Source: Nocardioides sp. CFH 31398
GTDB taxonomy: Bacteria > Actinomycetota > Actinomycetes > Propionibacteriales > Nocardioidaceae
Reading direction: 5' to 3'
Assembly (NCBI RefSeq): GCF_022436705.1
Contig: NZ_JAKUHT010000001.1
Span: 1 to 64,000 of the forward strand
Length of the DNA: 64,000 nucleotides
The notes below the pieces were generated by a model. It searched no databases and was not told the origin of the DNA. It saw nothing but the letters and a program-made list of their open reading frames with translations. The translations under genes and the position numbers were made by a program. Below are positions 1 through 8,941 of this stretch, in pieces (the stretch's first letter is position 1; each line of letters opens with the position of its first letter).

Positions 1-3000
1 GTGGTCTCCGACCCGGACACGGTGCGGGTGCCGGTGACGGCCGAGGCGGACGTGCTGACGCTGGACAAGCGGGCCGCGGAGCCGGTCGACGTGAACGGCT
101 CCGGCCTGGTCGACGCGGGCGACACGATCGCCTACTCCTTCACGCTGACCAACGACGGCAACGTCGCCCTGGACGAGCTGGTCGTCACCGACCCGATGCT
201 CGCCGGCTCGACCCCGGCCGTCGGGGTGACGTGCGAGGTCACGGCCTTGGCTCCGGGGGAGTCGACCGAGTGCGCGGCCGACGGTCCGTACGTGGTGACC
301 GAGGCCGACGAGCGGGCCGGGGAGGTCGTGAACACCGCGACCGCCGAGGCCGTGAGGCCGGGTGGCGCTCGGAGCGTGTCGAACGAGGACTCCACCCGGA
401 CGACCGGGCTGGTGGTGCCCGACCCGGGTCTGCGGATCGACAAGACCGCGGGCGACCCGGTCGACGTCAACGGCTCGGGCCTGACCGATGCCGGTGACAC
501 GATCGCCTACAGCTTCCGGGTCACCAACACGGGCAACGTGCCGCTGAGCGAGGTGGCGGTCGACGACACCCTGCTGGGTGCGGGCGACCCGCCGGTCGCG
601 GTGACCTGCGAGACCCCCGGTGACGGGGTGCTCGCGCCGGGTCGCAGCGTCGAGTGCGCGGCCGAGTCGCCGTACGTGGTGACCGAGGCCGACGAGTCGG
701 CCGGGTCGGTGGACAACACCGCCGCGGCGACGGGCACCGACCCCGACGGTGGGCCGGTCCGCTCGCCCGACGACTCGACCTCCACGCCGGTGCAGACCCC
801 GGTCACGGGCCTGGAGATCGACAAGCGTGCCGCGGATCCGGTCGACGTGAACGACTCGGGCCTGACCGACGCCGGCGACACCATCGCCTACACGTTCACC
901 GTGACCAACACCGGCACCGTCCCGGTCACCGGCGTCGAGGTCCGCGACCCCCTGCTCGCGTCGGAGGAGATCGACGTGACCTGTGCCGCGACGTCCCTGG
1001 ACCCGGGGACGAGCACGCGCTGCCGGGCGGCGACGCCGTACGTCGTCACGACCGCCGACGAGCTCGAGGGCGAGGTCGTCAACGTCGCCCGCGCCGCGGG
1101 CTCCGACCCCGACGGCGACGAGGTGCTCGCCGAGCCCGACTCGACGACCACCCCCGTGTCGCTGCCCGCGCCCGCTCTGGCGGTCGAGAAGTCCGCCGAC
1201 GTGGCCGACGTCAACGACTCCGGACTCACCGACGCCGGCGACGAGGTCGCCTACACCTTCACGGTCACCAACACCGGCGACGTGCCGGTGCGCGACGTCG
1301 CGATCGACGACGACCTCCTGTCGTCCCAGCAGCCGCCGATCAGCGTCACCTGTGCGGACGTGACGCTGGCCCCGGGTGGGTCGACCGACTGCACCGCCGA
1401 CGCGCCGTACGTCGTGACCGCGGCCGACGAGGACGCCGGCGTGCTGCGCAACACCGCCACCGCCACCGGCGTCGACCCCGACGAGACCCCGGTGCGCTCC
1501 GACCCCGACTCGGTCGCGGTGCCCACCGCGGAGGGCGTCGCCGTCCTGACCCTGGACAAGGTCGCCGGCGACCCGGTCGACGTGAACTCCTCGGGCATCA
1601 CCGACCGCGGCGACACGATCGACTACACCTTCACGGTCACCAACGACGGCGACGTCCCCGTGACCCGCGTCCGGGTCGCGGACTCCGTCCTCGCCGCCCA
1701 GGGGGTGACCGTGACCTGCACCGTGGGTCGCCTCGCCCCGGGGGAGGCGACGACCTGCGACGCCGCGCCCTACCGGGTGACGGCCGCCGACGAGCGGGCC
1801 GGTGAGGTCCTCAACGTCGCCACCGCGTCCGCCCTGGACCCCGACCGCGACGCCGTGGAGTCGAACGAGGACACCACCCGCACCCCCGTCGTGGCCCCGC
1901 GCCGCGTGCTCGGGCTGACCAAGACCGCGGGCGACCCCGTCGACGTCAACGGCTCCGGTCTCGTCGACGCCGGCGACACCGTCGCGTACACGTTCGAGGT
2001 GACCAACAACGGCAACGTCCCGGTCACCGTGCTGCGCATCGACGACCCGCTGCTCGCGTCGCAGGACCCGCCGATCACCGTGACCTGCTCGCCGGTGCGG
2101 CTGGTGCCGGGAGAGGTCTCGCAGTGCGTTGCGGACGCGCCGTACGTCGTCACCGAGGCCGACGAGCAGGCCGGCGAGGTCGTCAACACCGCCCGCGCCA
2201 CCGCCGTCGACGCGGACGGCGAGCCCGTGGTGTCCCGACCCGACAGCACCCGGACCGAGGTGACGAGCCCGGAGCCGGAGCTGGAGCTCACCAAGCGCGC
2301 CGCGGAGCCCGTCGACGCCAACGACTCGGGCCTGACGGACGCCGGCGACACCATCGCCTACACGTTCACCGTCACCAACACCGGCAACGTGCCCGTCACC
2401 GACGTGCGGATCGACGACCCGCTGCTCGCGGGCCAGGACCCGCCGATCACGGTCACCTGCGAGGCGACGCGCCTCGACGTCGGCCGGTCGACCGACTGCG
2501 CGGCGGACGCCCCGTACGTCCTGACGCGGGCAGACGAGCGCGCGGGCGAGGTGGAGAACACCGCGACCGCGGTCGGCACGGACCCCGACGGGGACGACGT
2601 GACCTCGGACGAGGCCTCCACCACCACGCCGGTGGTCGAACCGCGCGCCTCCCTCGCGCTCGACAAGCGCGTGGGCTCCGTGACCGACGTCGACGGCGAC
2701 GGCCTCACGGACGCCGGGGACGAGATCCGGTGGCGCTTCGTGGTGACCAACACGGGCACGGTGCCGGTCTCCTCCGTGGCGATCGACGACCCGCTGCTCG
2801 AGGGCACCACGGTCACCTGCGACCGGACCCGCCTGCTGGCCCCTGGCGACGGGGTGCCGACCGAGCGGACCCGCACGGTCTGCCTGCCCGTCGAGCCGTA
2901 CGTGATCACCGAGGCCGACGAGGCCGCCGGTGAGGTCGTCAACACCGCGACCGCCGACGGCGTCGACCCCGACCGGCTGCCCGTCGTCTCGGACGAGTCG

Positions 3001-4767
3001 TCCACCCGCACACCCGTCCAGGCGCCGTCTCCCGCCCTGGGGCTGACCAAGTCCTCGCTGCCGGTCGTGGACCGCGACGGCGACGGCCGGGTCGGCGAGG
3101 GCGACGCCGTGACGTTTACCTTCCGCGTCACCAACACCGGCGACGTGCCGCTGTCGGACGTGACCGTCGACGACCCGCTGCTCGCCGCGCAGGACCCGCC
3201 CGTGGGCGTGACCTGCGACGCCACCGAGCTGGCGGTCGGCGCCTCCACCACCTGCGTCGCGGACGCGCCGTACGTGATCACCGCGGACGACGAGGAGGCA
3301 GGGCGGGTCGTCAACCGCGCCACGGCCTCCGCCACCGACCCCGACGGGGACACCGCCGGGTCGGGACCCGCGACCGAGACCGTCCCGACGGGCGGGCCGG
3401 TGCCGCCGGTGCTCGGGCTGGTCAAGGCGGTCGAGTCGGTCACCGACGTCGACGAGGACGGGCTGACGGACGCCGGCGACGAGATCGTCTACCGGTTCAC
3501 CGTCACCAACTCCTCCCCGACCCTGACGCTGGACGACGTCGCGGTCGTCGACCCGCTCCTGGGCGACACGGTGACCTGCGCGGACACGACGCTCCCGCCG
3601 GCCGCCGCGGACGGCACGCCGTCCTCGACGGTCTGCACCAGCGCGCCGTACGTCGTCACCGAGGCCGACGAGGCCGCCGGAGAGGTCGTCAACACCGCGA
3701 CCGCCACCGCGACCGACCCCGACGGCGCGGAGCTCGAGTCCCAGCCGGACTCGACGACGACCCCGCTCGCCGCCGAGGACGTGGCGATCGACCTGGACAA
3801 GCGCGCCGGCGACGTCGTCGACGCCAACGGCAACGGTCGCAAGGACGCCGGCGACACCGTGGGCTACACGTTCCTGGTGACCAACACCGGCAACGTCACC
3901 CTGGGCGACGTCACGGTCGCCGACGACCTGCTGGACGCCGCGGGCATCGCGGTGACCTGCCCGGACGGGCCGCTCGCCCCGGGCCGCTCCCGGACGTGCG
4001 AGGCCGACGCGCCGTACACCGTCACCGAGGAGGACGTCCGCCGGGGGTTCACCGTCAACACCGCCACCGCGACCGGGCAGGGCCCGGACGGCGTCGTCGA
4101 GGCGTCCGACGAGGACACCGTCCGGGTGCCCCTCGACTCGACCCTCGGCCCCGAGGCCGAGCTGACGCTCGACAAGCGCCCGCTGCGGGTGGTCGACGTC
4201 GACGGCGACGGTCGCGCCGGGGCGGGCGACACGGTCGACTACGAGTTCGTCGTCACGAACACGGGCGAGGTGACCGTGCGTGACCTCGTGGTCGTCGACC
4301 CCCTGATCGACGACGTCACGTGCCCCGTCACGACGCTGCGCCCGGATCGGAGCACCACGTGCACCGGGACGTACACGCTGAGCGAGGACGACGCCGAGCG
4401 GGGCCGCGTCAGGAACGTCGCGCGCGCCGAGGGCACCGACCCCGACGGCGAGCCGGTGGTCTCGACGCCGGACGCCGTCGTGCTGGACCTCGTCGACGCC
4501 GACCCGGTGCCGCCCGGCGACCCGGGTGACCCCGGCGAGCCCGGCGAGCCCGGTGACCCCGGCTACCCGGGTTACCCGCCCCCGACCGACCCGGGTGACT
4601 CGGACGACGGCGGGCTGCTGCCCGACACCGGCGGACCCGCCGCCTGGGTGGCGCTGATCGGCCTGCTGCTGCTCGGTGGTGGGATCGGGGCGCTGCTGTG
4701 GTCACGACGACGACGGGGCGCCGGCCGGGCCGGCCGGCACGCCCGCGAGACGGAGGCACGCACGTGA
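1..4767 (+). CDS. LPXTG-anchored surface protein with twelve DUF11/DUF7507-type repeats (5' end outside window)
   Basis: The frame is open from the first base, so the real start lies upstream and the protein exceeds 1588 residues. Twelve tandem units of about 120-130 residues run from about residue 20. Each opens with a strand like LTLDK, continues with an acidic loop such as DVDGDGLTDAGD (resembling an EF-hand/dockerin calcium loop), then TNTGNVPV, then two cysteines and a closing VVNTATA. This is the DUF11/DUF7507 repeat type of bacterial adhesin stalks. After a collagen-like Gly/Pro/Asp stretch (about 1505-1535) come LPDTG (1540-1544), a hydrophobic segment and an Arg-rich tail, i.e. a sortase sorting signal. 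It is probably a long extracellular stalk linked to peptidoglycan. The stop codon overlaps the GTG of the next gene, suggesting translational coupling. Ligand and N-terminal head domain are not visible. Confidence 0.9.
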   Translation: MVSDPDTVRVPVTAEADVLTLDKRAAEPVDVNGSGLVDAGDTIAYSFTLTNDGNVALDELVVTDPMLAGSTPAVGVTCEVTALAPGESTECAADGPYVVTEADERAGEVVNTATAEAVRPGGARSVSNEDSTRTTGLVVPDPGLRIDKTAGDPVDVNGSGLTDAGDTIAYSFRVTNTGNVPLSEVAVDDTLLGAGDPPVAVTCETPGDGVLAPGRSVECAAESPYVVTEADESAGSVDNTAAATGTDPDGGPVRSPDDSTSTPVQTPVTGLEIDKRAADPVDVNDSGLTDAGDTIAYTFTVTNTGTVPVTGVEVRDPLLASEEIDVTCAATSLDPGTSTRCRAATPYVVTTADELEGEVVNVARAAGSDPDGDEVLAEPDSTTTPVSLPAPALAVEKSADVADVNDSGLTDAGDEVAYTFTVTNTGDVPVRDVAIDDDLLSSQQPPISVTCADVTLAPGGSTDCTADAPYVVTAADEDAGVLRNTATATGVDPDETPVRSDPDSVAVPTAEGVAVLTLDKVAGDPVDVNSSGITDRGDTIDYTFTVTNDGDVPVTRVRVADSVLAAQGVTVTCTVGRLAPGEATTCDAAPYRVTAADERAGEVLNVATASALDPDRDAVESNEDTTRTPVVAPRRVLGLTKTAGDPVDVNGSGLVDAGDTVAYTFEVTNNGNVPVTVLRIDDPLLASQDPPITVTCSPVRLVPGEVSQCVADAPYVVTEADEQAGEVVNTARATAVDADGEPVVSRPDSTRTEVTSPEPELELTKRAAEPVDANDSGLTDAGDTIAYTFTVTNTGNVPVTDVRIDDPLLAGQDPPITVTCEATRLDVGRSTDCAADAPYVLTRADERAGEVENTATAVGTDPDGDDVTSDEASTTTPVVEPRASLALDKRVGSVTDVDGDGLTDAGDEIRWRFVVTNTGTVPVSSVAIDDPLLEGTTVTCDRTRLLAPGDGVPTERTRTVCLPVEPYVITEADEAAGEVVNTATADGVDPDRLPVVSDESSTRTPVQAPSPALGLTKSSLPVVDRDGDGRVGEGDAVTFTFRVTNTGDVPLSDVTVDDPLLAAQDPPVGVTCDATELAVGASTTCVADAPYVITADDEEAGRVVNRATASATDPDGDTAGSGPATETVPTGGPVPPVLGLVKAVESVTDVDEDGLTDAGDEIVYRFTVTNSSPTLTLDDVAVVDPLLGDTVTCADTTLPPAAADGTPSSTVCTSAPYVVTEADEAAGEVVNTATATATDPDGAELESQPDSTTTPLAAEDVAIDLDKRAGDVVDANGNGRKDAGDTVGYTFLVTNTGNVTLGDVTVADDLLDAAGIAVTCPDGPLAPGRSRTCEADAPYTVTEEDVRRGFTVNTATATGQGPDGVVEASDEDTVRVPLDSTLGPEAELTLDKRPLRVVDVDGDGRAGAGDTVDYEFVVTNTGEVTVRDLVVVDPLIDDVTCPVTTLRPDRSTTCTGTYTLSEDDAERGRVRNVARAEGTDPDGEPVVSTPDAVVLDLVDADPVPPGDPGDPGEPGEPGDPGYPGYPPPTDPGDSDDGGLLPDTGGPAAWVALIGLLLLGGGIGALLWSRRRRGAGRAGRHARETEART

Positions 4768-5270
4768 GGATCCGCACGACGAGGCGGGCGGACGTGGTCC
4801 CGGGGTCCGTGGGGCCCCGGAGGCACCGCGGGGCGCTGGTGGCGGTCCTGGCGCTCGCGGCGACGGCCGGGTGCAGCGGCGACGAGCCGCAGGCCGAGCC
4901 GGACCAGGAGTCGTCGAGCTCCGCCGCCGTCGACCCCGCGCGGGTCTCACCGGCCGACCTCCCCGAGATCCCGGAGGTGCGCGACCCCGTCGGCGCCGTC
5001 GGCGACCTGACCCTGGGGGAGTGCGGCACCGGCCCCGGGGAGGTGTCCGTCTCGGGGGAGGTGACCAGCTCCGCCGAGATCCGGCGGGACGTCGTGGTGG
5101 TCGTCAGCTGGACCAACGACACCTCCGACGTCCTGGGCCGGGGCGTGGCGGTCGTGGAGGACCTCGAGCCCGGGGAGACGGCCGAGGTGTCCCTGGACGC
5201 CGAGGTCGCGGAGGGGGCCACCCGGTGCGTCCCCAACGTCCGGCGCGGGGTCCTCGCCCCGCGGGGGTGA
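4764..5270 (+). CDS. Small lipoprotein coupled to the LPXTG protein
   Basis: A 168-residue protein. I chose the GTG at 4764 because it overlaps the upstream stop as GTGA, an arrangement seen repeatedly in this window. After a long basic n-region comes a hydrophobic stretch ending in the lipobox ATAGC (Cys37), followed by a Ser/Glu-rich linker, so it should be exported and lipid-anchored. The rest (about residues 70-168) is a small beta-rich domain with two cysteines (ECGTG and RCVPN) and the segment VVVSWTND, recalling FxLYD-like domains of Gram-positive lipoproteins; that resemblance is weak. Coupling to the surface-protein gene suggests a shared envelope role. No enzymatic motif is seen. 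Confidence 0.75.
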   Translation: MRIRTTRRADVVPGSVGPRRHRGALVAVLALAATAGCSGDEPQAEPDQESSSSAAVDPARVSPADLPEIPEVRDPVGAVGDLTLGECGTGPGEVSVSGEVTSSAEIRRDVVVVVSWTNDTSDVLGRGVAVVEDLEPGETAEVSLDAEVAEGATRCVPNVRRGVLAPRG

Positions 5271-5281
5271 CGGCGCGGGGC
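5256..5281. terminator. Bidirectional hairpin between convergent genes
   Basis: GCCCCGCG (5256-5263) pairs perfectly with CGCGGGGC (5274-5281) around a 10-nt loop that contains the stop of the lipoprotein gene. The fructosamine-kinase gene ends at 5287 on the other strand, so the hairpin can serve both transcripts. There is no T tract, as is usual at this GC content. Confidence 0.55.
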
Positions 5282-5286
5282 CCGTC

Positions 5287-6147
5287 TCAGGCGTAGCGGG
5301 CGGCGGTCTGGGCGGCGCGGGCGCCGTACCCGCCGCCGAACATCGCCGCGTGCACCAGCAGCGGGAAGAGCTGGTGCAGGCCGACCCGGTCCTCCCAGTC
5401 GTCGGCGAGCGGGTGCGCCTCGGCGTACGCGTCGAGCACCCGCGGCAGCTGCGGCAGCCCGAACAGCGACAGCATCGCGAGGTCGGCCTCGCGGTGCCCG
5501 CCGTACGCCGCCGGGTCGACGAGGTGCGCGACGCCGTCCACGCCCCACACCACGTTGCCGCTCCACAGGTCACCGTGCAGGCGGGACGGCGGCTCCTCCG
5601 GCAGCAGCTCGGGGAAGCGGCCGACCAGGCCCTCGACGACCTGCGCCTGGGCGGCGTCCACGGCCCCGCGGTCGCGGGCGACCTTGAGGTAGGGCAGGAC
5701 CCGACGGGTGGCGTAGAACTCCGCCCACGTCGGCGCCGCGCCGTTGGGCAGCGGCAGCCGTCCGATCCAGCCGTCGGCCTCGGCCCCGTACGCCGCGGCG
5801 CCGGCGTCGTGCGTGGCGGCCAGGGCCCGGCCGAGGTCGTCGGCGGTGGTCTCGGAGGGGCGGCCGGGCTCGACCCAGCGCAGGATGAGGCAGTCCTCGT
5901 CGCGGGCGAGCACCTCGGGCACGGCGGCGCCGCCGGGAGCCTCGGCGAGCCAGCGCAGCCCCCGCGCCTCGGCGGCGTAGAACCCGGCGGGCGGGGTCGG
6001 CAGCGTCTTGGCGAAGGCGACCGTGCCGTCCGACATGCGCAGCCGGGTGGCCGTGGAGATGTCGCCGCCCGCCACCGGCGCGGTGGCCACGACGGAGGTG
6101 CCGAGCAGCTGCTCGGCGCGGCGGGCCACGGTCGGCCGCCGGGTCAC
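5287..6147 (-). CDS. Fructosamine kinase family protein
   Basis: A 286-residue cytosolic kinase of the fructosamine-3-kinase/ketosamine-3-kinase family (aminoglycoside-phosphotransferase fold). Visible family features are the N-terminal GGDIS followed by a lysine in VAFAKT, the catalytic-loop motif LHGDLWSGNV and the metal-binding segment DPAAYGGHREADLAM. Family members phosphorylate sugar-amine adducts on proteins or metabolites so that they fall apart, a repair of glycation. Its start ATG overlaps the stop of the phosphatase gene by four bases (ATGA), so it is the last gene of a three-gene operon with the phosphatase and the holin-like protein. A phosphatase next to a deglycating kinase is suggestive, but bacterial substrates are mostly untested. 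Confidence 0.85.
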   Translation of the reverse strand: MTRRPTVARRAEQLLGTSVVATAPVAGGDISTATRLRMSDGTVAFAKTLPTPPAGFYAAEARGLRWLAEAPGGAAVPEVLARDEDCLILRWVEPGRPSETTADDLGRALAATHDAGAAAYGAEADGWIGRLPLPNGAAPTWAEFYATRRVLPYLKVARDRGAVDAAQAQVVEGLVGRFPELLPEEPPSRLHGDLWSGNVVWGVDGVAHLVDPAAYGGHREADLAMLSLFGLPQLPRVLDAYAEAHPLADDWEDRVGLHQLFPLLVHAAMFGGGYGARAAQTAARYA

Positions 6148-6752
6148 CGGGCGGCCCCGGGGCGGTCCTCCGGCGCCCTCGTGCCCGTCGCTGCGGGGCC
6201 CGGCTCGGGGCTGGGCCCGGAGCCGGCCTGCAGGGCTGCGTCGATGGACGCGACGAGCGCGTCCGCCGTCCTCTCGACCATGGCCAGCACCTCCCGGAAT
6301 CCGTCCTCGCCACCGTAGTACGGGTCCGGGACGTCCGCCCCGGGCTCCTCCGGATCGAAGTCGCGGAAGAGCGCGACGCGGTCGTCGTGGCCCTCCGTCC
6401 CCGCGCGGCCGTCGCGGACGCCGCTGAGGTTGACGGCGTCCATCGCGAGCACGAGGTCGGCGCCGCGCTCCGCCTCCGGGCCCGTGCCGAGCTGGCGTCC
6501 GCGGTGGGCGTCGACGTCGCCGGCGTCGTACCCGGCGGCGCGCAGCGTCGCGGCGGCCCGGTGGTCCATCGGCTCCCCGACGTGCCAGCCGCCGGTGCCC
6601 GAGCTGACGACCTCGACCCGGTCGTCCAGGCCGGCCGAGGCCAGCCGGTCCCGGAGCACCACGGCCGCCGTGGGGGAGCGGCAGATGTTGCCGAGGCAGA
6701 CCGTCTCGACGACGTAGGTGCCGGGCTCGCGCGGCGGCGGCGCCGGCCTCAC
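6144..6752 (-). CDS. Low molecular weight protein-tyrosine phosphatase
   Basis: About 202 residues when started at the GTG at 6752, which overlaps the upstream stop as GTGA; an in-frame ATG at 6794 would lie well inside the upstream gene and is less likely. The P-loop CLGNICRS (Cys19, Arg25) matches C-x5-R-S, and the general-acid loop DPYYGG is present about two thirds along, so the enzyme looks catalytically complete. The family dephosphorylates phosphotyrosine in proteins; in actinobacteria its members act in signalling or capsule control, which cannot be decided here. The C-terminal 35 residues are a Pro/Gly-rich tail beyond the usual domain. It is the middle gene of the operon with the holin-like protein and the fructosamine kinase. 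Confidence 0.88.
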   Translation of the reverse strand: MRPAPPPREPGTYVVETVCLGNICRSPTAAVVLRDRLASAGLDDRVEVVSSGTGGWHVGEPMDHRAAATLRAAGYDAGDVDAHRGRQLGTGPEAERGADLVLAMDAVNLSGVRDGRAGTEGHDDRVALFRDFDPEEPGADVPDPYYGGEDGFREVLAMVERTADALVASIDAALQAGSGPSPEPGPAATGTRAPEDRPGAAR

Positions 6753-7147
6753 GAGGACACCCTCGATCCCTCGAACAGCGGCTCCACGGCCCACGTCACC
6801 AGCGTGATGACGATGGCGCCGCCCACCGCCGTCCAGAAGCCCTCGACGTGGAAGGGGAGGCCGAGCTGGCCCGCCAGCCAGGCGGTCAGCGCGAGCATGC
6901 CGGCGTTGATGACGAGCAGGAACAACCCGATGGTGAGGATCACCAGCGGCAGGGCGACGAGCCGGACGACGGGGGCGACCACGCTGGTCACGACACCGAA
7001 GATCAGGCCGGTCAGCACCAGCGGGAGGAACTTCTGCTCGATCTCCGCCACGCCCTGGCGGGGGCCGTCGAAGTAGATGCCGTCGAAGAGGAACGCGGCG
7101 GCCGCCAGCCCCGCGATCCCCGCCACCACCGACGCCAGGAACTTCAC
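6749..7147 (-). CDS. Phage holin family (holin superfamily IV-like) membrane protein
   Basis: A small integral membrane protein of about 132 residues with four hydrophobic segments, matching the four-helix holin-like family (PF04020) common as a chromosomal housekeeping-type gene in actinobacteria. I choose GTG at 7147 rather than GTG at 7156, because a perfect TAGAGT lies exactly 7 nt upstream, the spacing of leaderless promoters in this window; starting at 7156 would put the start inside the -10 element. No lysin or phage gene is nearby, so a lytic role is unlikely. First gene of the operon with the phosphatase and fructosamine kinase. Confidence 0.8.
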   Translation of the reverse strand: MKFLASVVAGIAGLAAAAFLFDGIYFDGPRQGVAEIEQKFLPLVLTGLIFGVVTSVVAPVVRLVALPLVILTIGLFLLVINAGMLALTAWLAGQLGLPFHVEGFWTAVGGAIVITLVTWAVEPLFEGSRVSS

Positions 7148-7154
7148 ATCCGTC

Positions 7155-7160
7155 ACTCTA
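7155..7160 (-). promoter_or_regulatory. Leaderless -10 element (TAGAGT) of the holin-like gene
   Basis: TAGAGT on the minus strand ends 7 nt before GTG 7147; it decides the start choice. Confidence 0.5.
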
Positions 7161-7236
7161 GTGAGGCCGGCTGAAGTCCTGCTGAACGTCGGGCGGTGTC
7201 AGCGCCGGAGCCGGGGGCGGCGTCCGTGGACCCCGC

Positions 7237-7242
7237 TAGCCT
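7237..7242 (+). promoter_or_regulatory. Leaderless -10 element (TAGCCT) of the VanZ-like gene
   Basis: TAGCCT followed by exactly 6 nt and then ATG 7249; no ribosome binding site is present, consistent with a transcript starting at the A of the ATG. Confidence 0.6.
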
Positions 7243-7248
7243 CGCCGG

Positions 7249-7815
7249 ATGGTCGGGTTCGGGGGCGCGGGCGTGATGGTGCTGGGGGCTGCGGTCTCCG
7301 GGCTGCTGCTGCTCGGGGTCGCCCTCCTCGCCGCCCGGCGCGTCGGCCCGGTGACGTCGTACGCCGCCGCGGGGCTCGTGTGGTCCCTGGTCGTCATCGC
7401 GCTGGTGACGCTGGTGCCCGCGGCCGGCCCGCCCGGCTACCTGCAGCCCGACGAGGTGCAGACGGCGTGCTCCTTCGACTACGGCGGGCCGGCGCCGGAC
7501 GGGTTCTGGATCTTCTCCGGCGGCCAGCGGCTGCTGAACACCGCGCTGTTCGTGCCGAGCGGGGCGCTGCTGGTGGTGGTCGCGGCACGCTGGCGGGCGG
7601 GATGGCTGCTCGCGCCGCTCGGGCTCGGCCTGCTCGCGGCGTACTCGCTGGGGATCGAGTACGCCCAGCTCGTGCTCGCGCGGATCGACCGCGCCTGCGA
7701 CGTCACCGACCTGGTGGACAACGTGACCGGCGCGGCGATCGGTTTCGCGCTCGGCCTCGGCCTGGTTGTCCTGCTGCGTCCGTGGCGGGAGCGGACCCGC
7801 CGGCTCGTGTCCTAA
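7249..7815 (+). CDS. VanZ family membrane protein
   Basis: A 188-residue protein with about five hydrophobic segments. The C-terminal half carries the VanZ-like signature: a membrane segment with SLGIEYAQ, then ACDVTDLVDNVTGAAIGF. VanZ-type proteins are named after a teicoplanin-resistance accessory protein, but most chromosomal members have no known role in resistance. Between the second and third hydrophobic segments is an exposed loop with one cysteine (TACSFDYGG). The gene has its own leaderless-type promoter, and its TAA stop lies inside the -10 element of the next gene. Confidence 0.8.
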   Translation: MVGFGGAGVMVLGAAVSGLLLLGVALLAARRVGPVTSYAAAGLVWSLVVIALVTLVPAAGPPGYLQPDEVQTACSFDYGGPAPDGFWIFSGGQRLLNTALFVPSGALLVVVAARWRAGWLLAPLGLGLLAAYSLGIEYAQLVLARIDRACDVTDLVDNVTGAAIGFALGLGLVVLLRPWRERTRRLVS

Positions 7816-7818
7816 CGT
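7813..7818 (+). promoter_or_regulatory. Leaderless -10 element (TAACGT) of the aminotransferase gene
   Basis: TAACGT, 7 nt before GTG 7826. It includes the stop codon of the VanZ-like gene. Confidence 0.5.
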
Positions 7819-7825
7819 GCGGAGC

Positions 7826-8899
7826 GTGACCGCCCCGCAGCCGCGCCGCAACGTCCAGCAGATCCCCGCCTACGTGCCGGGCAAGCCGCCGACGCCGCGG
7901 ACCGACCTCGTCACCTACAAGCTCTCGTCGAACGAGAACCCCTACCCGCCGCTGCCCGGGGTGATCTCCGCGGCGCACGCCGCGGTCGAGACGATGAACC
8001 GCTACCCCGACATGGGCAGCGCCGCGCTGTACGCCGAGCTGGCCGCCCGGTTCGACGTCCCGCTCGAGGACCTCGCCGCCGCCACGGGGTCGGTCGCGCT
8101 GATCTACCAGCTGCTGTCGGCCTACTGCGAGCCCGGCGACGAGGTCGTCCACGCCTGGCGCTCCTTCGAGGCGTACCCGATCGCGATCACCACGGCGGCG
8201 GCCGTCGGGGTGCCGGTGCCGCTGACCGCCGACGCCCGTCACGACCTCGACGCCATGGCCTCCGCGATCACCGGGCGCACCCGCGTCGTCCTGCTCTGCA
8301 CCCCGAACAACCCGACCGGTCCGGCCCTGACGCAGACCGAGGTCGACGCGTTCCTGGCCGAGGTGCCCTCCGACGTGCTCGTCGTCCTGGACGAGGCGTA
8401 CTACGAGTTCGTGCGGATCGACGACCCCCTCGACGCGATCGGCACCTACCGCCGCCACGAGAACGTGCTGGTCTTCCGGACCTTCTCCAAGGCCTACGGC
8501 CTCGCCGGCTTCCGGGTCGGCTACGCGATCGCGCACGCCCCCGTCGCGGCGGCGCTGCGGGCGGTCTCGTTGCCGTTCGGCGTCAGCTCGGTCGCCCAGG
8601 CCGCCGCGATCGCCTCCCTCGAGGCGCAGCCCGAGCTGCTCGACCGCGTCGAGGGGCTCGTCGCCGAGCGGGAGCGGGTCGTGAAGGCGCTGGCCGAGGT
8701 CGGCTGGGACGTCCCGGACGCCCAGGGCAACTTCGTCTGGTTCGACCTCGGCGAGAAGGCGGGCGCGTTCGCGGCCGCCGCGGACGCCGCCGGGCTCGTC
8801 GTCCGCCCCTTCGCCGGCGACGGCTGTCGCGTCACCATCGGCGAGCCCGAGGCCAACGACCGCCTGATCGAGGTCGCCTCGGCGTTCTCGAAGGACTGA
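7826..8899 (+). CDS. hisC: Histidinol-phosphate / aromatic aminotransferase
   Basis: A fold-type I PLP aminotransferase of 357 residues, the usual HisC length. SSNENPYPP near the N terminus, the PLP-contacting CTPNNPTG, and TFSKAYGLAGFR with the Schiff-base lysine at about residue 222 are all present. HisC converts histidinol phosphate and 2-oxoglutarate to imidazole acetol phosphate and glutamate; in actinobacteria close paralogues act on phenylpyruvate (Pat). No other his gene is nearby, so this may be the stand-alone aromatic type rather than the biosynthetic HisC. GTG at 7826 is preferred because of the TAACGT at 7 nt spacing; GTG 7817 is an alternative. Confidence 0.88.
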   Translation: MTAPQPRRNVQQIPAYVPGKPPTPRTDLVTYKLSSNENPYPPLPGVISAAHAAVETMNRYPDMGSAALYAELAARFDVPLEDLAAATGSVALIYQLLSAYCEPGDEVVHAWRSFEAYPIAITTAAAVGVPVPLTADARHDLDAMASAITGRTRVVLLCTPNNPTGPALTQTEVDAFLAEVPSDVLVVLDEAYYEFVRIDDPLDAIGTYRRHENVLVFRTFSKAYGLAGFRVGYAIAHAPVAAALRAVSLPFGVSSVAQAAAIASLEAQPELLDRVEGLVAERERVVKALAEVGWDVPDAQGNFVWFDLGEKAGAFAAAADAAGLVVRPFAGDGCRVTIGEPEANDRLIEVASAFSKD

Positions 8900-8941
8900 T
8901 CCGCAGGAGTAGTCGTCCCTCCCGTGGGGCATGAGGGTGGC

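Noticed and set aside
6749..7147. Holin-like gene as part of a prophage
   Set aside because: No lysin, integrase or structural phage gene lies nearby and the family is common on actinobacterial chromosomes.
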